Made by a program: the position numbers and the translations under genes. A DNA stretch of 64,000 nucleotides from Neorhizobium tomejilense (GTDB lineage Bacteria > Pseudomonadota > Alphaproteobacteria > Rhizobiales > Rhizobiaceae). Each line of letters starts with the position of its first letter. Position 1 is the first letter of the stretch. Shown one piece after another: positions 33,914 to 42,532 of this stretch. The DNA lies in NCBI GenBank assembly GCA_002968845.1, contig PVBG01000003.1, forward strand, positions 186,001 to 250,000. The letters run 5' to 3'. Under the pieces are notes generated by a model. It was not told the DNA's origin. It saw only the letters and a list, made by a program, of their open reading frames with translations, and searched no databases.

Positions 33914-35479
33914 GTGACCACAAATTTATTTGGAAAGATACCCGATATTAGCCGTCGTTCGCTGTTGGCTGGAACGGTCGCCGCCGGCGGCCTGGCCCTG
34001 CTGCCGGCAACGGCGCGGGCTCAGGCTCCGCAACCGAGATCCGGCGGCACTCTGAGGGCCGTGATGCCGTTCAACCCCGCCGCGCTCGACCCGCTGACGG
34101 GCCGCAACAATCCCGATTTCAACGCCCTTCTGCTGATGTTCGACGCGCTGATCGGCTTTGATCCGCAGACGCTCGAACTGCAGCCGATGCTGGCGACCTC
34201 GTGGAAGTTCACCGACCCGACGACGCTGGTTCTCGAACTGCGCCAGGGCGTCGAGTTCCATGATGGCACGCCGTTCAATGCCGAGGCGGTGGTCTTCCAC
34301 CTGCAGCGCTGCAGCACCTACGATCGCTCCAACGTCAAATCGGATCTTGCTGTCGTCGACAAGGTCGAGGCGACCGGCCCCTATCAGGTTTCGCTGAAGC
34401 TGAAATATCCGGACGCCACCCTGCCTGCGATCCTGACCGACCGCGCCGGTCTCATCGTGTCGCCTGCTTCGGTCAAGGCTGCCGCGGGCGGCAATGTCGA
34501 CCGCGCGCCTGTCGGCACCGGGCCGTTCAAGTTCGTCGAATGGCAGGACAACACCCTTATCAAGGTCGTGAAAAACGCCAATTACTGGGGTGAAAAGCCC
34601 TATCTCGACGGCGTCGACATGCGCATCGTCAACGAGTTCAACACGGCTGTACGCACGGTGACGGCCGGCGAATCCGATATCGTTCTCAACATGAGCGCGC
34701 AGCAGATGGCCGTGGCCAAGCGTGACCCGAAGCTGATCGCCGAAGCGACGCCCTCGATGATCTACTACACCGCGTTCCTGAACTACGGTGAGGGGCCGCT
34801 GAAGGACGTTCGCGTTCGGCAGGCCATGAACTGGGCGCTCGACCGGCCGGTGCTCAATCAGGTCTTGTGGGGTGGTCTCGGCGGCGGACATTGCAGCATG
34901 TTCCCGTCAGGCTTCTGGGCCAACGACCCGGCGACCGAAAACTATTACAAGCTGGATCTCGACCGCGCCAAGTCGCTGCTGAAGGCGGCAGGTTTCGCAA
35001 AGGGCATCGAGATCGCCACCTTCACCTGGGCCGACCAGGCGGCGGTACAGCGTCAGGAAGTCCTTGGCGCCCAGCTTGCCGAGGCGGGCATCCGGCTGAA
35101 GGTCACTCCGGCGCAGCCGGCGCAGACGATGCAATACTTCCTCACCGAGAAGAAGGGTCAGATGCTGATGACCCCGACCGGCGGTCTTCCGGATCCGGCA
35201 ACCGCCTACGATCGCCAATTCTCCGCGACGGCCTACCGCAACGCGGCCAAGATCGAGCTGCCAGGTTATCGTGAGCTGATGGATGCGTCGATGAACACGT
35301 TCGACAATGCCAAGCGCAAGGACGTGCTCCACAAGATGCAGCGTTTCGTGTTGGAAAACGCGCTGCACCTGCCGCAGTTCTCGTCTGCCGGCATCATCAT
35401 TCGTACGCCGAAGGTGCACGGCTTCAACTTCAGCCTGCTGCAGCGCCCGCGCTTCCACAAGGTGTGGATGGAGGCCTGA
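33914..35479 (+). CDS. Extracellular solute-binding protein, family 5 (first of two)
   Basis: A 521-residue periplasmic binding protein with a twin-arginine-type signal (ISRRSLLAGTVAAGGLALL and then ATARA). Family 5 features include GGTLRAVMPFNPAALDPLTG, VEFHDGTPFNAEAVVFHLQR, VGTGPFKFVEW and VRQAMNWALDR. The GTG at 33914 is chosen for its strong GGAGGAG site; an in-frame ATG at 33893 lies upstream of that site. It is closely related to the binding protein at 38959 (many long shared blocks such as DPTTLVL and FHDGTPFNAEAV). Ligand unknown; this family carries peptides, nickel, opines, sugars or other compounds. Confidence 0.9.
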   Translation: MTTNLFGKIPDISRRSLLAGTVAAGGLALLPATARAQAPQPRSGGTLRAVMPFNPAALDPLTGRNNPDFNALLLMFDALIGFDPQTLELQPMLATSWKFTDPTTLVLELRQGVEFHDGTPFNAEAVVFHLQRCSTYDRSNVKSDLAVVDKVEATGPYQVSLKLKYPDATLPAILTDRAGLIVSPASVKAAAGGNVDRAPVGTGPFKFVEWQDNTLIKVVKNANYWGEKPYLDGVDMRIVNEFNTAVRTVTAGESDIVLNMSAQQMAVAKRDPKLIAEATPSMIYYTAFLNYGEGPLKDVRVRQAMNWALDRPVLNQVLWGGLGGGHCSMFPSGFWANDPATENYYKLDLDRAKSLLKAAGFAKGIEIATFTWADQAAVQRQEVLGAQLAEAGIRLKVTPAQPAQTMQYFLTEKKGQMLMTPTGGLPDPATAYDRQFSATAYRNAAKIELPGYRELMDASMNTFDNAKRKDVLHKMQRFVLENALHLPQFSSAGIIIRTPKVHGFNFSLLQRPRFHKVWMEA

Positions 35480-35491
35480 GCCCCAAGCGAT

Positions 35492-35526
35492 GCGATCCCC
35501 GATGCGACCGTCGCATCGGGGATCGC
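35492..35526. repeat. 16-bp perfect hairpin between binding protein and permease genes
   Basis: GCGATCCCCGATGCGA at 35492-35507 and its exact reverse complement at 35511-35526 leave a 3-nt loop. No U-tract follows. It begins 12 bases after the binding-protein stop. Such hairpins often protect the upstream mRNA, giving more binding protein than permease; that role is inferred. Confidence 0.7.
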
Positions 35527-35652
35527 TCGGAACCGGAGCGCTGCGGTTTCGCCCGTGCCGCCCCCGCATCGGAAGGCAGTATTCTGCGCGTCCGGTGTTC
35601 CCGCGCCGACCCCTGAATTGGCCGGCGTCAATTGCGGATTGACGGAGTATCG

Positions 35653-36612
35653 ATGATGTACGGCGTCCCCGGGATGGTTGCGCAAAGGCTCATGCAGCTG
35701 GTGCCCGTGATGATTGTGGCCACCTTCGTGGTGTTTTCCCTCGTCTACATGATGCCTGGCGACCCGGCCATGATGATCGCGGGCGACTATGCGACGGCGG
35801 AACGGATCGCGGAAATCCGCCAGATCTACGGATTCGACCGTCCGATGCTGGTGCAATATTTCTTCTGGCTGGGAAATGCCCTGCAGGGCGATCTCGGTCA
35901 TTCGCTGTTCTCGAACGAATCGGTTCTGCGGCTGATCCTTTCGCGCCTGCCGCACACGGTCCTGCTGGTGCTCTATGCGCTGGTTCTCGGCGCCGCACTC
36001 GGCATTCCCCTCGGCATTCTTGCCGCGACACGCCAGGGCACCACACTCGACAAGATCATCACCAGCGTCGCCTCGCTCGGTGTCGCGGTGCCCAATTTCT
36101 GGCTCGGCATCATTCTGGTGACGCTCTTTTCGCTCGGTTATCGCTGGTTCCCGGCCACCGGTGCCGTATCCGTCTTCGAAAAACCGCTGGAGTCGCTGTA
36201 TTACGCGACCCTTCCGGCGGTAGCACTCTCCACCGGCGTGGTTGCCGTTCTGGCGAGGCAGGTGCGCAGCGCGCTGCTCGAAGTGCTCGGCTCGCAATAT
36301 ATCCGCACGCTGCGCGCCAAGGGGCTCGGTTCCGGCGCCATCCTCTGGAAGCACGGGCTGCGCAACGTGGCGGCGACGATGCTGACGATTGCCGGCCTGC
36401 AGGTGAATCGGCTGTTTTCCAGCGCCGTCATCATCGAGGCGGTCTTCGCAATTCCTGGCGTCGGCAACCTCATCAGCTATTCGGCGCTCAACAAGGATTT
36501 CCCGGTGGTGCAGGGCGTGGCGCTCGTGCTCGTGCTGGTGGTTATCCTCACCAATCTCCTGGTCGACGTGCTCAACGCGACTTTCGATCCCAGAGTGGCA
36601 GCCTCCACATGA
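35653..36612 (+). CDS. Dpp/Opp-type ABC transporter permease (DppB-like)
   Basis: A 319-residue permease with six helices. It shows the family N-terminal pattern RLMQLVPVMIVATFVVFSLV, MPGDPAM, and the segment YGFDRPMLVQYFFWLGNALQ GDLGHS (conserved DLG). The EAA loop is YIRTLRAKGLGSGAILWKHG, with FSSAVIIEAVFAIPGVGNL in the last part. ATG at 35653 is used because GGAG lies six bases ahead. The 173-bp gap to the binding protein contains the hairpin. It overlaps the next permease by four bases. Confidence 0.92.
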   Translation: MMYGVPGMVAQRLMQLVPVMIVATFVVFSLVYMMPGDPAMMIAGDYATAERIAEIRQIYGFDRPMLVQYFFWLGNALQGDLGHSLFSNESVLRLILSRLPHTVLLVLYALVLGAALGIPLGILAATRQGTTLDKIITSVASLGVAVPNFWLGIILVTLFSLGYRWFPATGAVSVFEKPLESLYYATLPAVALSTGVVAVLARQVRSALLEVLGSQYIRTLRAKGLGSGAILWKHGLRNVAATMLTIAGLQVNRLFSSAVIIEAVFAIPGVGNLISYSALNKDFPVVQGVALVLVLVVILTNLLVDVLNATFDPRVAAST

Positions 36613-37520
36613 CCGATACGAACATGACCGCGATGACCCAAACCGCTGCTGCGCCGGCAGCCAGGGCGACCCTTCCGCCCCCCGTCCGCTTCCGTTTCTG
36701 GGCCTGGCTATGGGCTGACAAGCGGGCGCTGGTCAGCCTTGCCTACCTCTCCGTTCTGGTTCTGGCGGCGATCTTCGCGCCGGTGATCGCGCCCTATGCG
36801 CCGAACAAGCAGAACCTGATGGACCTTCTGGCGCCGCCGAGCGGCGCGCACTGGCTCGGCACCGACGACCTTGGCCGCGATACGCTGAGCAGACTGATAT
36901 ACGGTTCCTACAACGCGCTCTATGCCGCGAGCCTCGCCGTCGGCATCGGCGTGGCGATCGGCGTGCCGCTCGGCGTGTTCATCGGTTTTGTCGGTGGCTG
37001 GGTCGACCAGGTCGGCAGCCGCATCATCGACGGGGTTCTTGCCTTTCCGCCGCTCGTTCTGGCCGTCGCCGTGACAGGCGCGCTCGGCATCGGTCTCACC
37101 AATGCGATGATCGCCGTCGGCTTCGCCTTCGCGCCGGTGCTTGCCCGGACAATGCGGGCGCAGACGCTGGTGGTGAAGAACGCGCTTTATGTCGAGGCAG
37201 CGACCGGTTTCGGCGCATCGCGCCTGCACCTGATCCTGCGCCATATCCTGCCCAATGCCATTCAGCCTGTCATCGTCGAGGTGACACTGATGCTGGCCGT
37301 GGCTCTTCTGGCGGAGGCTGGATTGAGCTTCCTGTCGCTCGGCGTCCAGCCCCCTGAGTCGAGCTGGGGCGGCATGCTGGCGCGCGCCTACCACTATGTC
37401 GAGGTTGCGCCCGAACAGATGTATGCGCCGGGTTTTGCCATCCTGTTCACGGCGCTCGCCTTCAACACGCTCGGCGAATCGATCCGCGTGCTCCTCGATC
37501 CGACCATCAAGCGCCGGTAA
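36609..37520 (+). CDS. Dpp/Opp-type ABC transporter permease (DppC-like)
   Basis: A 303-residue permease. It has the N-terminal HWLGTDDLGRDTLSRLIYGS motif of DppC/OppC, the EAA loop YVEAATGFGASRLHLILRHI, and AEAGLSFLSLGVQPPESSWG near the end. The first 35 residues are Ala/Pro-rich and probably cytoplasmic. It pairs with the preceding permease. It is the last gene of the rightward operon. Confidence 0.92.
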   Translation: MTDTNMTAMTQTAAAPAARATLPPPVRFRFWAWLWADKRALVSLAYLSVLVLAAIFAPVIAPYAPNKQNLMDLLAPPSGAHWLGTDDLGRDTLSRLIYGSYNALYAASLAVGIGVAIGVPLGVFIGFVGGWVDQVGSRIIDGVLAFPPLVLAVAVTGALGIGLTNAMIAVGFAFAPVLARTMRAQTLVVKNALYVEAATGFGASRLHLILRHILPNAIQPVIVEVTLMLAVALLAEAGLSFLSLGVQPPESSWGGMLARAYHYVEVAPEQMYAPGFAILFTALAFNTLGESIRVLLDPTIKRR

Positions 37521-37594
37521 TTCCCGATTTTAGAGCAGATCCTGTTCAATCCGGGTCATATCCGGCAGGTCCTTGAGATCTTGTCTTGTCGACG

Positions 37595-38113
37595 TCATCG
37601 ACGATGTCTTCGTTCGGCTTTGCGCCTTCCAAAAGCCGTCAGTCCCCCCGGCTTGTAAATGGAAAGCAGGAGAGGAATGAGAAGCACGATCAACCCTGCC
37701 GCAGAATGGACTACGACCGAAAGCTGAATTCGCCTCAGTTCGGGGGGAAAAGGGAGTCTCGCGACACTGGCATCGGCCAGGCTGGCAATCCCTGGCAGCT
37801 GTGCAAGGAGAACCGCTAGAATAGCTATGGAAATTACCAGCTTGGCGAGCACCCACCAATGATCGAGTAGTCGCCACGGGGTGAAGAGTGCCTGAATGAT
37901 GCCAAGCAGCAGCGCCGAGCCAAGAAGGGGGACGATAACGACCAAGGTGATCAAGTCCATCGATGGATAAACACCTGAGAACAACTCCGTTTCTGACGTC
38001 ACCAGCCCTGTTCCCGCCAAAGCCAAAAAGGTGGCGACGGAGCCTATCGAACCTACCGAGGTAGCGACGTGAAGAACCAGGGCTGCCTTTCGAACATGCG
38101 GACTGAAGAGCAT
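37595..38113 (-). CDS. Four-helix integral membrane protein, unknown function
   Basis: A 172-residue protein with four predicted helices (about VLHVATSVGSIGSVATFLAL, LITLVVIVPLLGSALLLGI, HWWVLAKLVISIAILAVLLA and LSVVVHSAAGLIVLLIPLLL). The His in the first and last helices and the LHVATSVGSIGS pattern recall DUF2269-like membrane proteins, but I am not certain. The ATG at 38113 has AAAGGATTCAG upstream. It converges on the dpp-like operon (74 bp gap) and is divergent from the TetR gene at 38276, which probably regulates it. Codon use is slightly more AT-rich than the neighbours. Confidence 0.75.
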   Translation of the reverse strand: MLFSPHVRKAALVLHVATSVGSIGSVATFLALAGTGLVTSETELFSGVYPSMDLITLVVIVPLLGSALLLGIIQALFTPWRLLDHWWVLAKLVISIAILAVLLAQLPGIASLADASVARLPFPPELRRIQLSVVVHSAAGLIVLLIPLLLSIYKPGGLTAFGRRKAERRHRR

Positions 38114-38275
38114 CTGAATCCTTTGAGTGGGCGTGAGCGATAACCCCTCCTGCTTGCTGGCTATCGGGAGCGGGCGTAATATTCGGTGACACGTTGTCCA
38201 GGATGGGATCAACGAACAGAATGCGCAGAATGAAGTTTTTTGGACACTTGGCTGCGAATGACCAGTGGAGGACAC

Positions 38276-38842
38276 ATGCAGGCTCCAATTCGGGACCGGC
38301 GGATCAACCGTACCCGCACCACCCTTCAACACGCGCTGAAAAGCCTCATTCACTCCAGGGGCTACGAAAATGTGACAGTCAATGACATCTGCACGGAGGC
38401 GAACGTCGCGCGCTCGACCTTTTACCTGCATTTCACCGGCAAAGATGATCTCAAACGAAGCGTGTTCGAGCACCTGCTCAACGAAATCGAAAGGCAACGT
38501 CCAATTGGCTCAAACATCCCCTTCGACTTTGTCGAACCGATTTTCCAGCATGCCCGCAATCACTACGGCTCTTACAAAGCCCTCCGGCGCGGACGAGGAA
38601 GAACAATTGCTCTGGCCCGAATAGATCAAATATTTGGAGACCTCCTTCGAAAGCAGATTCATACCTCGGATGTCTCTGCAGAGGAGAGCTTTATTCCTCA
38701 GCCGATGATCGTCGCATTCTACACCGGAAGCTTTATGGCCCTGCTTATTTGGTGGCTAGATTCCGGAGCACGAATAGCGCCAGAGCAAATGGCGTCGATG
38801 TATCGCCGTCTCGCCTGTGCCGAACTCCCACCGCTTAAGTAG
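38276..38842 (+). CDS. TetR/AcrR family regulator
   Basis: A 188-residue repressor. The HTH lies at residues 10-55 (INRTRTTLQHALKSLIHSRG, YENVTVNDICTEANVARSTF, YLHFTGKDDL). The rest is the helical ligand-binding part with FYTGSFMALLIWWLDSGA, a C-terminal pattern of a TetR_C subgroup. The ATG at 38276 has GTGGAGGAC upstream. It is divergent from the four-helix membrane protein gene and lies inside the ABC/GMC/amidohydrolase locus, so either could be its target. GC is lower than in the surrounding genes. Confidence 0.9.
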   Translation: MQAPIRDRRINRTRTTLQHALKSLIHSRGYENVTVNDICTEANVARSTFYLHFTGKDDLKRSVFEHLLNEIERQRPIGSNIPFDFVEPIFQHARNHYGSYKALRRGRGRTIALARIDQIFGDLLRKQIHTSDVSAEESFIPQPMIVAFYTGSFMALLIWWLDSGARIAPEQMASMYRRLACAELPPLK

Positions 38843-38896
38843 CTTACAAATCTGTAAAGCTTGGGAAAGGTGAGTGACAACGGAGCAATCTAGATG

Positions 38897-38930
38897 CGAA
38901 ACAGCCCGGCCTCGCGGTCGGGCTGTTTCG
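38897..38930. terminator. Hairpin between tetR and the second binding-protein gene
   Basis: A perfect 12-bp stem (CGAAACAGCCCG and CGGGCTGTTTCG) with a 10-nt loop lies in the 116-bp gap between convergent genes. Both sides are flanked by short T/A runs, so it may act in both directions. Confidence 0.6.
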
Positions 38931-38958
38931 TCGCGTCTATCGTATCTTGGTATGCGGA

Positions 38959-40548
38959 TCACGCGGTCTGGTCGAGCCAGACGCGATGGAAGCGCGGCGA
39001 GTGCAGCCGGTCGTACCGGAAGTCCTTGACCTTCTTGTTGCGGATCGACATGGCGGCCGAGGTCACCAGCGGCAGGTGCAGGGCCTGCTCCACGACGAAG
39101 CGCTGGAGCGCGGCAAATGCCTTCTTGCGTTCGCCGGCATCGGCCGAAATGCCTGTCGCGGTGAGCAGCTTGCGGAACTGCGGATCTTCCACCTTGCCGG
39201 CGTTGAACTGGCCGGTCGCCCCGAACAGCCGCTCGTAGGTCTGGCTCGGATCGAGCCACCCACCCTGCGGGTTGAGGATCATCGCGCCCTGACCCTCGAT
39301 GTAGAAGCGTTGGTTGACCACCTGAGGGGGCGAGGGGGTGACCTTGAGGCGGATGCCGACCTGTTCGAGCTGGTTGCCGACCAGTTCCATGCGCTGCATC
39401 GACGTCTGGTCCGGCCAGCTCCAGGTTTCGACTTCCAGGCCCTTCGGATAGCCGGCCTCCGCCAGCAGGCTGCGCGCCTTGTTCGGATCGTGCTTGTAGA
39501 AATGCGCCGTGTCGCCATCCACCGCCCAGAAATCCTTGGGAAACATGGTCGAGGTCGGCTCGCCGAGGCCGAGCATCAGGACTTGGTTCAGTTCGTCGCG
39601 ATTGATGGCGTAGTTCATCGCCTGCCGGACCCGGAGGTCGTTGAGCGGCGGCTTGGCGAAATTCATCATCAGGGTGAAGAAGATCATCGAAGGATTGGCT
39701 TCGGCCGTCAGGTCCTGCACCCGGCGGGCGGTGGCGATCTGCTGCGCGGCCATGTTGAGCGCGAGATCGGTTTCACCGGCCGTCACCGTGCGGGCCGCGG
39801 TGTTGAGCTCGTTGATGATGCGGAAGTTGATGCCGTCGAGATAGGGCAGGCCCGGCTGCCAGTAGTTGGAGTTCTTCTCGACGCGGATCAGGTCGTTGTC
39901 GCGCCACTCGGCGAACTTGAACGGTCCGGTGCCGACCGGAATGCGATCGACATTGCCATCTGCGGCCGCCTTGATGGAGGCAGGCGAGACGATGCAGCCG
40001 ACGCGGCCCGTCAGGATGGTCGGCAGCGAATAGTTCGGCTGCTTCAGCTTGAGCGTCACCTGGCTCGGACCGGTGACCGCCACCGACGCGACCGAAACCA
40101 GGTCCGACTTCACGTTGGAGCGCGGGTCGTTGATGAAACGGTCGAGATTGAACTTCACGGCCTCGGCGTTGAACGGCGTGCCGTCATGGAATTTCACGCC
40201 GTCGACGAGGTTGAGCACCAGCGTCGTCGGATCGGCGAAGGTCCAGTCCTTGGCGAGCATCGGCTTGAGCTCGAGCGTCGCCGGATCGAAGGCGATCAGC
40301 GCGTCGAACAACGCATAAAGTGCGTTGAAGTCCGGCACGTTGCGCCCGGTCATCGGGTCGAGTGCGGCCGGGTTGAACGGCATGGCGATGCGCAAGGTGC
40401 CGCCCGGTTTGGCCTGCGGCGTCTGGGCGAACATCTGCCCGGGCAGCAGTATCGCGCCTCCCAGCGCTGCGCCGGACGCCAGAAGCGTTCTCCGGTTGAT
40501 CCTGCTGTCATGGATGACAGACGGCACGCCGTCCTTCGTCTTGCTCAT
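38959..40548 (-). CDS. Extracellular solute-binding protein, family 5 (second of two)
   Basis: A 529-residue periplasmic binding protein with a twin-arginine-type signal (INRRTLLASGAALGGAILLP). It is closely similar along its length to the binding protein at 33914: both share MPFNPAALDP, TGRN, PDFNAL, FHDGTPFNAEAV, VGTGPFKF and VRQAMN blocks. No permease or ATPase genes follow it, so it probably shares the transporter at 31764-37520. The start at 40548 follows GGGAGGAGCCCGGAG. The same frame stays open far upstream, antisense to the GMC gene; that part is not coding. The ligand is unknown. Confidence 0.9.
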   Translation of the reverse strand: MSKTKDGVPSVIHDSRINRRTLLASGAALGGAILLPGQMFAQTPQAKPGGTLRIAMPFNPAALDPMTGRNVPDFNALYALFDALIAFDPATLELKPMLAKDWTFADPTTLVLNLVDGVKFHDGTPFNAEAVKFNLDRFINDPRSNVKSDLVSVASVAVTGPSQVTLKLKQPNYSLPTILTGRVGCIVSPASIKAAADGNVDRIPVGTGPFKFAEWRDNDLIRVEKNSNYWQPGLPYLDGINFRIINELNTAARTVTAGETDLALNMAAQQIATARRVQDLTAEANPSMIFFTLMMNFAKPPLNDLRVRQAMNYAINRDELNQVLMLGLGEPTSTMFPKDFWAVDGDTAHFYKHDPNKARSLLAEAGYPKGLEVETWSWPDQTSMQRMELVGNQLEQVGIRLKVTPSPPQVVNQRFYIEGQGAMILNPQGGWLDPSQTYERLFGATGQFNAGKVEDPQFRKLLTATGISADAGERKKAFAALQRFVVEQALHLPLVTSAAMSIRNKKVKDFRYDRLHSPRFHRVWLDQTA

Positions 40549-40565
40549 CTCCGGGCTCCTCCCCA

Positions 40566-40590
40566 ATGAAACAAACTGATGAAACAAACT
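40566..40590. repeat. Tandem 13-bp duplication in the 5' region of the second binding-protein gene
   Basis: The 12-mer ATGAAACAAACT occurs at 40566-40577 and again at 40579-40590. It lies 18 bp upstream of the start codon at 40548, next to the ribosome-binding site. It looks like a recent slippage or a pair of half-sites. Confidence 0.6.
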
Positions 40591-40606
40591 CATGCCGACA
40601 AGACTG

Positions 40607-40622
40607 GTGATGCATACATCAC
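40607..40622. promoter_or_regulatory. GTGATGCATACATCAC dyad
   Basis: Six-bp arms GTGATG and CATCAC around CATA. The core resembles the ATGTATACAT palindrome at 31612. The dyad lies 59 bp upstream of the second binding-protein gene and 253 bp from the GMC gene. The size fits GntR- or TetR-type sites. Confidence 0.45.
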
Positions 40623-40695
40623 ACCCGCGATTCGGCTTCCTCCTCCCGAATTGCGACAACCTGCCGTAGGGGAAACCTACAACAGGAGGATATCG

Positions 40696-40830
40696 ATGTA
40701 TACTTTTGTATTCGGTTTTGCCGCAACACGACTTCCTTCCAACCGGCTCGTATGCCATGATTATACGGGAGGCTGTGATTGTGCGGTCGTTGTGTCCTTT
40801 GCTCTTCCGGTGCCCGTTTTGGCGCCGTGA
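40696..40830 (+). CDS. Possible small ORF or leader peptide upstream of the GMC gene
   Basis: A 44-codon frame, MYTFVFGFAATRLPSNRLVC and onward to FALPVPVLAP, preceded by AGGAGG six bases before the ATG. The ribosome site is very good, but the ATG overlaps an operator-like ATGTATAC sequence and there is no known family. It ends 45 bp before the GMC start. It may be a leader, a real small protein, or chance. Confidence 0.25.
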   Translation: MYTFVFGFAATRLPSNRLVCHDYTGGCDCAVVVSFALPVPVLAP

Positions 40831-40875
40831 TCGCGAGGCGCGCGGCTGCCTGTTGCGGAAAGTGGAGGAGAGACC

Positions 40876-42522
40876 ATGGGTGCGTTTGAGCATTCCCGTA
40901 TCTACGATTACGTCATCGTGGGCGGTGGCACGGCAGGCTGCGTTCTGGCCAACCGGCTGTCTGCGGACCCGACGGTCGAGGTGCTGATGATCGAGGGCGG
41001 CGGCGAGGGGCGCGGCTTCTACGTCGACATGCCGCTCGGTCTCGCCCATCTCATCGGCAGGCCCCAATATGACTGGCTCTACAAGGGGGAGCCCGAACCC
41101 TACCTCAACGGCCGTCAGCTCGCCCTGCCGCGCGGAAAAATGCTCGGGGGCAGTTCCGCGATCAATGGCCTCATCTATGTGCGCGGCCATGCCTACGACT
41201 ACGATCAATGGGCGCAGCTCGGCAATCGTGGCTGGTCCTGGGAAAGCGTGCTGCCCTATTTCAAGCGCTCCGAAACGTTCCACCGGGCCGATTCCGAGGC
41301 GCACGGCACCGAGGGCGAATGGGCGGTTTCCGATCCCAATGTGCGCTGGGAGGCCCTGGAAGCCTATCGCCAGGCGGCGATCGAGCAGGGTCTTCCCGCT
41401 GCCGACGACTACAATTCCGGCGACAACGAAGGCGTGGCCTTCTTCGTCGCCACCATCAAGAACGGCGTGCGCCATTCCACCGCCCGCGCATTTCTGGAAC
41501 CTGTCCGCAACCGCCGCAACCTGACCGTCATCACCGGCGCTCTCGTCGACAGGATCACCTTGGAGGGCAGCCAAGCGAGCGGTGTCGTGTTCAGCCTCGA
41601 TGGCCGGAATCACGAGGCGAAGGCGGGGCGGGAAGTCATTCTGTCGGCCGGAGCCTATAGCTCGCCGGCCATCCTCGAACGCTCCGGCGTTGGTGCGCCG
41701 GGCGTGCTTGCATCTGCCGGAATAGAGGTGCTGCACGCGTTGCCGGGCGTCGGCGAAAACCTGCAGGACCACTGGCACATCAGGGTACAGCACCGTCTTC
41801 GCAATACCCACACGCTGAATACCCGCGCCGGAACGCGGTTCGGCCGGATGCTGCTCGGCATGCAGTATCTTGCGACCAAACGCGGGCCGCTTGGCGGCTC
41901 GCCGACGCTGTTGGGCGCCTTCCTCAAGACCACGCCGGATGCGCCGGCGCCGGAAATCCAGATCCACGTCTCCGGCGCCACCTCGCCGAGTTTCGGCGGC
42001 GCCATGCATCCGTTCCCCGGCATCACCTCGTCTGCCTGCATCCTGCGGCCGGCAAGCCGCGGCTATTGCCATGTTGGGGGCAGGGACCCTTCGGCTCAGC
42101 CGCGCATCCTGCACAATTTCCTGAAGGAGGAGGCCGACCGCGAAATCCTGATCCGGTCGATCGAAGCGGTCCGGAGGATCGCTGCGAGCCCCGCCATGGC
42201 GCCTTTCGAGCCGGAGGAAATCGCGCCGACCGCAGCCGTGCAGTCGCAAGACGAAATGCTCGACTACGCGCGCCAAACCCTCAACACCACCTTTCACCCG
42301 GTCGGCACCTGCAAGATGGGCCGCGACCGCATGGCGGTGGTCGACGATCGGCTGCGCGTTCACGGTATCACCGGGCTGCGCGTCGTCGACGCCTCGATCA
42401 TGCCGACCATCGTCTCCGGCAATACCCAGGCCCCGACCGTGATGATCGCGGAAAAGGCGGCGGATTTCATCCGCGAGGAAAGGCTGGGACTCGAGGAAAA
42501 GATGGGGACGCAGGCGGCGTGA
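40876..42522 (+). CDS. GMC family FAD-dependent alcohol oxidoreductase
   Basis: A 548-residue glucose-methanol-choline family enzyme. It has the FAD motif VIVGGGTAGCVLANRLS, signature 1 in the GKMLGGSSAINGLIYVRGH block (near residue 90), signature 2 in GAYSSPAILERSGVG, and the catalytic His in HPVGTCKMG near the C-terminus with the paired NTQAPTVMIAEKAA. It oxidises an alcohol to an aldehyde; choline dehydrogenase is one family member, but the substrate cannot be told. The start has GGAGGAGAG upstream. It leads a short rightward operon with two amidohydrolases. Confidence 0.93.
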   Translation: MGAFEHSRIYDYVIVGGGTAGCVLANRLSADPTVEVLMIEGGGEGRGFYVDMPLGLAHLIGRPQYDWLYKGEPEPYLNGRQLALPRGKMLGGSSAINGLIYVRGHAYDYDQWAQLGNRGWSWESVLPYFKRSETFHRADSEAHGTEGEWAVSDPNVRWEALEAYRQAAIEQGLPAADDYNSGDNEGVAFFVATIKNGVRHSTARAFLEPVRNRRNLTVITGALVDRITLEGSQASGVVFSLDGRNHEAKAGREVILSAGAYSSPAILERSGVGAPGVLASAGIEVLHALPGVGENLQDHWHIRVQHRLRNTHTLNTRAGTRFGRMLLGMQYLATKRGPLGGSPTLLGAFLKTTPDAPAPEIQIHVSGATSPSFGGAMHPFPGITSSACILRPASRGYCHVGGRDPSAQPRILHNFLKEEADREILIRSIEAVRRIAASPAMAPFEPEEIAPTAAVQSQDEMLDYARQTLNTTFHPVGTCKMGRDRMAVVDDRLRVHGITGLRVVDASIMPTIVSGNTQAPTVMIAEKAADFIREERLGLEEKMGTQAA

Positions 42523-42532
42523 GGCCGCACAC

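Larger units (their letters stand above)
40549..40875. other. Intergenic control region between second binding protein and GMC genes
   Basis: A 327-bp region between divergent genes. It contains a 13-bp tandem duplication at 40566-40590 (ATGAAACAAACT twice), the dyad GTGATGCATACATCAC at 40607-40622, the related ATGTATACTT at 40696-40705, and a short possible reading frame at 40696-40830. The dyads are likely operators for one or both genes. Confidence 0.5.

Noticed and set aside
37530-37600. Repeat-like sequence between the DppC-type permease and the four-helix protein genes
   Set aside because: It resembles intergenic repeats of rhizobia from memory, but I see no second copy in the window and cannot confirm it.
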